Below are positions 6,647 to 9,312 of a stretch of 9,312 bases of DNA, one piece after another; the stretch's first letter is position 1; each line of letters begins with the position of its first letter. The notes under the pieces were generated by a model. The model had not been told where the DNA came from. It saw nothing but the letters and a program-made list of their open reading frames with translations, and did no database searches. This stretch comes from Cyanobacteria bacterium OH_PDB_112 (GTDB lineage Bacteria; Cyanobacteriota; Vampirovibrionia; Gastranaerophilales; CAJFVJ01), in assembly GCA_023457295.1 (NCBI GenBank), contig JAEWLZ010000131.1, forward strand, positions 1 through 9,312, in the 5' to 3' direction. The translations under genes and the position numbers were made by a program.

Positions 6647-6652
6647 ATTATA
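6647..6652 (-). promoter_or_regulatory. Putative -10 box of the TIM-barrel gene
   Basis: A perfect TATAAT on the minus strand lies 16 bases from the ATG at 6630 and would start transcription near 6640, giving a leader of only about ten bases. No good -35 hexamer is seen at usual spacing. Confidence 0.35.
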
Positions 6653-6660
6653 AAAGGAAA

Positions 6661-6691
6661 TTGAAAAATTAGTTCTAGGTTATTCTATATA
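6661..6691 (+). promoter_or_regulatory. Putative ilvD promoter
   Basis: TTGAAA (6661-6666) and CTATAT or TATATA (6685-6691), 18-19 bases apart, could drive ilvD with a short leader. GAAAGG (6701-6706), eight bases before the ATG, is the ribosome binding site. No T-box, leader peptide or attenuator, as often regulates branched-chain genes, fits in the 84-base gap. Confidence 0.35.
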
Positions 6692-6714
6692 AAAAATTCA
6701 GAAAGGCAGTAAAA

Positions 6715-8373
6715 ATGAGAAGTGATGAAGTTAAAAAAGGTTTACAACGTTCAGCTCACAGAGCTTTATTGTACGCAACGGGAGTATCCCAAAATCAAAT
6801 GGACAGACCTTTTATAGGCATCGCAAGCAGTTTTACCGACCTTGTTCCCGGACATGTTAATATGCGTGATATTGAAAGATATATTGAAAAAGGCATCCAT
6901 ACAGGAGGCGGACAATCTTTCGTATTTGGAGTTCCTGCAATTTGTGACGGAATAGCTATGGGACATTCAGGAATGAGCTATTCTCTGCCTTCAAGAGAAC
7001 TTATAGCTGACAGTGTAGAATCTGTGGCGTCAGCACATAAACTTGACGGTCTTGTGCTTTTAACCAATTGCGACAAAATTACACCCGGAATGATTATGGC
7101 AGCCATTCGTCTTGATATCCCCTGCATTGTTGTAACCGTAGGACCTATGCTTGACGGAAAATGTGAACATAAGACCCTTACTATGATAAAAGGTACTTTT
7201 GAAGCCGTAGGTCAATTAAAAAGCGGTCAAATCACAGAAGAAACTCTTGAAAAATATGAAATAGAAGCCTGCCCCGGAGCAGGAGCATGCCAAGGACTTT
7301 ACACGGCAAACACCATGGCATGTCTTACAGAGGTAATGGGAATGAGCCTACCGGGTTGCGGAACATCATCTGCTGTTTCTGCCAAAACCAAACGAATTGC
7401 CTTTGATAGTGGCGTAATCATTAATGAACTTGTCAAAAAACAACTTACACCATCTAAAATTATCACTCGTGACTCAATCAGAAACGCTATTATAGTTGAC
7501 CTTGCTTTAGGAGGTTCGACAAATTCAATTTTGCACCTGCTTGCAATAGCCAATGAAGCAGGTCTTGATGTAACATTAGAAGATTTTTCGGAACTAAGTA
7601 AAAAAGTTCCGCAACTTATAAAACTTGACCCTTCGGGCGTTTTGACTATGACAGACCTTGATAACGCAGGAGGAATACCTGCTGCTATAAAAACTTTAAA
7701 ACCGGCTATATCTGATTTTAAAACTACAACATGTGTTGCTATGATATCAAATGAAGAAATAGCATCTAGAGCATGGTGCGATAACGAAGTCATCAAACCT
7801 GTTTCAGACCCTGTAACTTCAAATCCCGGATTAGCTGTACTTTATGGAAATATAGCCTCCGAAGGCGCTGTGGTAAAAATTTCGGGTGTTGATAAAGAAT
7901 GTCTTACTTTTACAGGAAAGGCAAAAGTTTACAACTCTGAAGAAACAGCCATGGAAGCTATTATGACAGATAAAGTAGTTGAAGGCGATGTAATTGTAAT
8001 CCGTTATGAAGGACCAAAAGGAGGTCCGGGAATGAGAGAAATGCTTGCGCCGACATCAGCCGTTGTAGGAAAAGGTCTTGGCAAAAAGGTTGCACTCATA
8101 ACCGACGGAAGATTCTCGGGCGGCACAAGAGGATTATGCATAGGACATATTTGCCCTGAAGCTGCAATAGGCGGCACTATCGGCATAGTAAAAGACGACG
8201 ATGAAATATTTATTGATATCCCAAATAGAATAATTGAACTTAAAATCAGTGATGAAGAAATTAAAAGACGCAAAGAAACTTTTTCACCAATTGAACCAAA
8301 AATCAAAAAAGGGTATCTTGCAAAATACGCTAAAACTGTAAGCTCTGCAAGTCTTGGAGCAATTACACGCTAA
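6715..8373 (+). CDS. ilvD: Dihydroxy-acid dehydratase
   Basis: IlvD dehydrates 2,3-dihydroxy-isovalerate and 2,3-dihydroxy-3-methylvalerate to the 2-keto acids that become valine, leucine (and pantothenate) and isoleucine. The 552-residue length is standard for the shorter bacterial and archaeal form. Visible family motifs are SLPSRELIADS (90-100), NCDKITPGM (118-126) with cluster ligand C119, ACPGAGACQGLYTANTMA (185-202) with C192, YEGPKGGPGMREML (431-444) and GRFSGGTRG (466-474), whose serine is the expected catalytic base. The first block reads VPGH (44-47), as in the E. coli oxygen-sensitive [4Fe-4S] enzyme, rather than the PCN of [2Fe-2S] enzymes; a [4Fe-4S] cluster is therefore inferred. 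No other ilv or leu gene is adjacent. IlvD is favoured over phosphogluconate dehydratase Edd by length and motifs. Confidence 0.97.
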   Translation: MRSDEVKKGLQRSAHRALLYATGVSQNQMDRPFIGIASSFTDLVPGHVNMRDIERYIEKGIHTGGGQSFVFGVPAICDGIAMGHSGMSYSLPSRELIADSVESVASAHKLDGLVLLTNCDKITPGMIMAAIRLDIPCIVVTVGPMLDGKCEHKTLTMIKGTFEAVGQLKSGQITEETLEKYEIEACPGAGACQGLYTANTMACLTEVMGMSLPGCGTSSAVSAKTKRIAFDSGVIINELVKKQLTPSKIITRDSIRNAIIVDLALGGSTNSILHLLAIANEAGLDVTLEDFSELSKKVPQLIKLDPSGVLTMTDLDNAGGIPAAIKTLKPAISDFKTTTCVAMISNEEIASRAWCDNEVIKPVSDPVTSNPGLAVLYGNIASEGAVVKISGVDKECLTFTGKAKVYNSEETAMEAIMTDKVVEGDVIVIRYEGPKGGPGMREMLAPTSAVVGKGLGKKVALITDGRFSGGTRGLCIGHICPEAAIGGTIGIVKDDDEIFIDIPNRIIELKISDEEIKRRKETFSPIEPKIKKGYLAKYAKTVSSASLGAITR

Positions 8374-8398
8374 TTTTATAATTTTCATACAAAAACCT

Positions 8399-8427
8399 TT
8401 GACTTATAATTTGTTTAATTCTATAAT
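8399..8427 (+). promoter_or_regulatory. Strong sigma-70-type promoter of the 125-residue gene
   Basis: TTGACT (8399-8404), a 17-base spacer and TATAAT (8422-8427) match the consensus at 11 of 12 positions, the best promoter in the window. Initiation near 8434 gives a leader of about 25 bases containing AAAGGA, five bases before the ATG at 8459. Confidence 0.8.
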
Positions 8428-8458
8428 AAATTTGCATCTTAAATCTCAAAGGAAAAAT

Positions 8459-8836
8459 ATGAATAACAAAATCTCTGAAGACTTTACCTTCAAAGTCGGC
8501 GGTAGCGTTGAAAAAATGATTCTCTCAAAAGTAAAACCCGATCTCGCTCGACAGGCAAGAAACAATTTGAATTTGCTAAAAATATCTACAGGAAAAGATG
8601 TATTTATTTTATCCGCGACAAGTAAAGTTGATGATGCTTTCGGAGGTCTTACCCGTAAAACATTAACTTTAAGACATGCCAAAAAAACTATTCCTTTAAT
8701 AACTGTTTTTTGTGATAATATTTTTTCAAAACATGTCAGCTCTGCTATTGATAATTTAGCTTGCTATATAAAAGATTTAACGCCTGAAACCATACTTTCT
8801 TTCAAGTCTAAATTCAAATCTGTAAAGAAACCATAA
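8459..8836 (+). CDS. Unrecognised small basic protein
   Basis: I do not recognise this 125-residue protein. The reading frame stays open upstream to an ATG at 8354, but that start lies inside ilvD and before the promoter. The ATG at 8459 has a clear AAAGGA ribosome binding site (8448-8453) and is preferred. The protein is lysine-rich and basic, with no signal peptide or membrane helix. A stretch at 16-40 (VEKMILSKVKPDLARQARNN) may be an amphipathic helix, followed by an alternating hydrophobic stretch (VFILSA, about 48-53) and a LTLRHAKKTIPLITVF segment that looks like beta strands. Two cysteines (C84, C101) show no metal pattern. It has its own strong promoter after ilvD, so it is likely expressed well and independently. 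Function is unknown; basic charge would allow nucleic acid or ribosome binding, but that is speculation. Confidence 0.75.
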   Translation: MNNKISEDFTFKVGGSVEKMILSKVKPDLARQARNNLNLLKISTGKDVFILSATSKVDDAFGGLTRKTLTLRHAKKTIPLITVFCDNIFSKHVSSAIDNLACYIKDLTPETILSFKSKFKSVKKP

Positions 8837-8875
8837 TAAAATTGCATTGAGTAAATCTTCTAAATTAAAATTATT

Positions 8876-8881
8876 TATAAT
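8876..8881 (+). promoter_or_regulatory. Putative -10 box of the M48 protease gene
   Basis: A perfect TATAAT lies 24 bases before the ATG at 8906, in an AT-rich 69-base gap. No convincing -35 is found at normal spacing (TTGAGT at 8847-8852 is 23 bases away). AGGAG (8896-8900), five bases before the ATG, is a strong ribosome binding site. Confidence 0.4.
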
Positions 8882-8905
8882 GTATAAAAAATAGCAGGAG
8901 TTGTT

Positions 8906-9312
8906 ATGAAAAAGATAATTTTAATGTTAGTATTTTTGCTTGCTTCAAATTCGTTTGCTTGCGCTTATGATATTGATTTGACAAAAGACGGGACTTATCA
9001 AAAAAAAGTCATGGAAATGGGCTTTGGGATTTTAAACGCAAATCGAATTGAAAAAAGAATTGTTTTTAGATTTTATACGAATAAGCAAGTAAACGCTTAT
9101 GCATACAGTTATGACAAATCTGTTATAGTATTAAGCGGTATTATGCCTTATATAGACGATGATTCTGAAATGGCAGCTCTTTTATCACATGAAATTGCTC
9201 ATAATATAGACTTTCATCAAGGTTTTGGGCGTACAATTGCAATGAGCTTTTCTCCTAAAAAATATGAAGAAAAAGCTGATAAAAAAGCTGTGGACTATAT
9301 GGTTAAAGCAGG
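8906..9312 (+). CDS. Exported M48-type zinc metalloprotease, N-terminal part (cut by window end)
   Basis: The frame opens with ATG at 8906 after AGGAG and runs 135 complete codons to the window edge without a stop. Residues 1-20 form a signal peptide (MKKIILMLVFLLASNSFACA) with an A-C-A cleavage site before Tyr21; Cys19 is not in a good lipobox, so a lipoprotein is less likely. The zinc motif HEIAH is at 95-99, and YEEKADKKAVDYM (120-132) has the ExxAD pattern after it, with E121 the likely third zinc ligand. VNAYAYSYDKSVIVLSGIM (62-80) corresponds to the N-A-x-A, strand and L-x-G segments of the M48 fold. The family includes HtpX, Oma1-like and BepA/LoiP periplasmic enzymes; this soluble, exported form most resembles the BepA/LoiP-like group, with a role in envelope protein quality control inferred. 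The C-terminal part is not visible. Confidence 0.88.
   Translation, partial: MKKIILMLVFLLASNSFACAYDIDLTKDGTYQKKVMEMGFGILNANRIEKRIVFRFYTNKQVNAYAYSYDKSVIVLSGIMPYIDDDSEMAALLSHEIAHNIDFHQGFGRTIAMSFSPKKYEEKADKKAVDYMVKA

Noticed and set aside
7299..7796. A 165-codon open frame on the minus strand inside ilvD
   Set aside because: It lies wholly within the secure ilvD gene, has no Shine-Dalgarno and a composition typical of an antisense shadow.
8004..8306. A 100-codon minus-strand open frame opposite the end of ilvD
   Set aside because: It is the antisense shadow of conserved IlvD motifs and has no supporting signals.
8344..8362. GCTC/GAGC inverted repeat near the end of ilvD as a terminator
   Set aside because: The stem is short and interrupted, lies in coding sequence and is not followed by a T run.
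8354..8458. A longer N terminus for the small unknown protein, starting inside ilvD
   Set aside because: The extension lies upstream of and across the strong promoter and has no ribosome binding site; the ATG at 8459 has both.
1..9312. Mobile element, defence system, CRISPR array or phage module
   Set aside because: No transposase, integrase, spaced direct repeats or defence enzyme motifs are seen, and all genes share the same low-GC, housekeeping-like character.

Overview
The window is AT-rich (roughly one third G+C by eye), densely coded on both strands, and looks like an ordinary chromosomal stretch of an anaerobic bacterium. The main clue to lifestyle is a complete HydG, the radical-SAM maturase that builds the CO/CN-ligated iron of [FeFe]-hydrogenase; such genes occur almost only in anaerobes. 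Low G+C, a bacterial Era, and exported proteins with short signal peptides would fit low-GC gut lineages such as Gastranaerophilales (Melainabacteria) or clostridia. I cannot decide between these from the sequence, so the lineage is inference. No tRNA, rRNA, CRISPR array, transposase or phage gene is visible, and no gene-free gap exceeds about 135 bases.

Layout: at 86-2043 a minus-strand pair, hydG then a family 4 uracil-DNA glycosylase gene, overlaps by one base (TAATG). It ends in a probable hairpin terminator near the left edge. A 134-base divergent intergenic region follows. A plus-strand pair runs from 2177 to 3959: an unrecognised 294-residue helical protein, then era, one base apart. 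Era meets a convergent gene for an exported calcineurin-type metallophosphoesterase (3963-4802). That gene diverges, across only 40 bases, from a class 3 (Rhizobium etli type) L-asparaginase gene (4843-5802). The asparaginase gene overlaps by six bases the convergent end of an endonuclease IV-like TIM-barrel gene (5797-6630). ilvD (6715-8373), a small unrecognised protein with a near-consensus promoter (8459-8836) and the beginning of an exported M48-type zinc metalloprotease (8906 to the window end) follow on the plus strand.

The genes do not form one pathway. Two loose themes are iron-sulfur enzymes (UDG family 4, HydG, IlvD), expected in an anaerobe, and DNA repair (UDG makes abasic sites; an endonuclease IV-like enzyme would cut them), although the two repair genes are more than 5 kb apart and not co-transcribed. 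I found no convincing new multi-gene system. The items most worth checking are the back-to-back, apparently leaderless promoters at 4802-4843, the altered metal site of the endonuclease IV-like protein, and the two unrecognised proteins.
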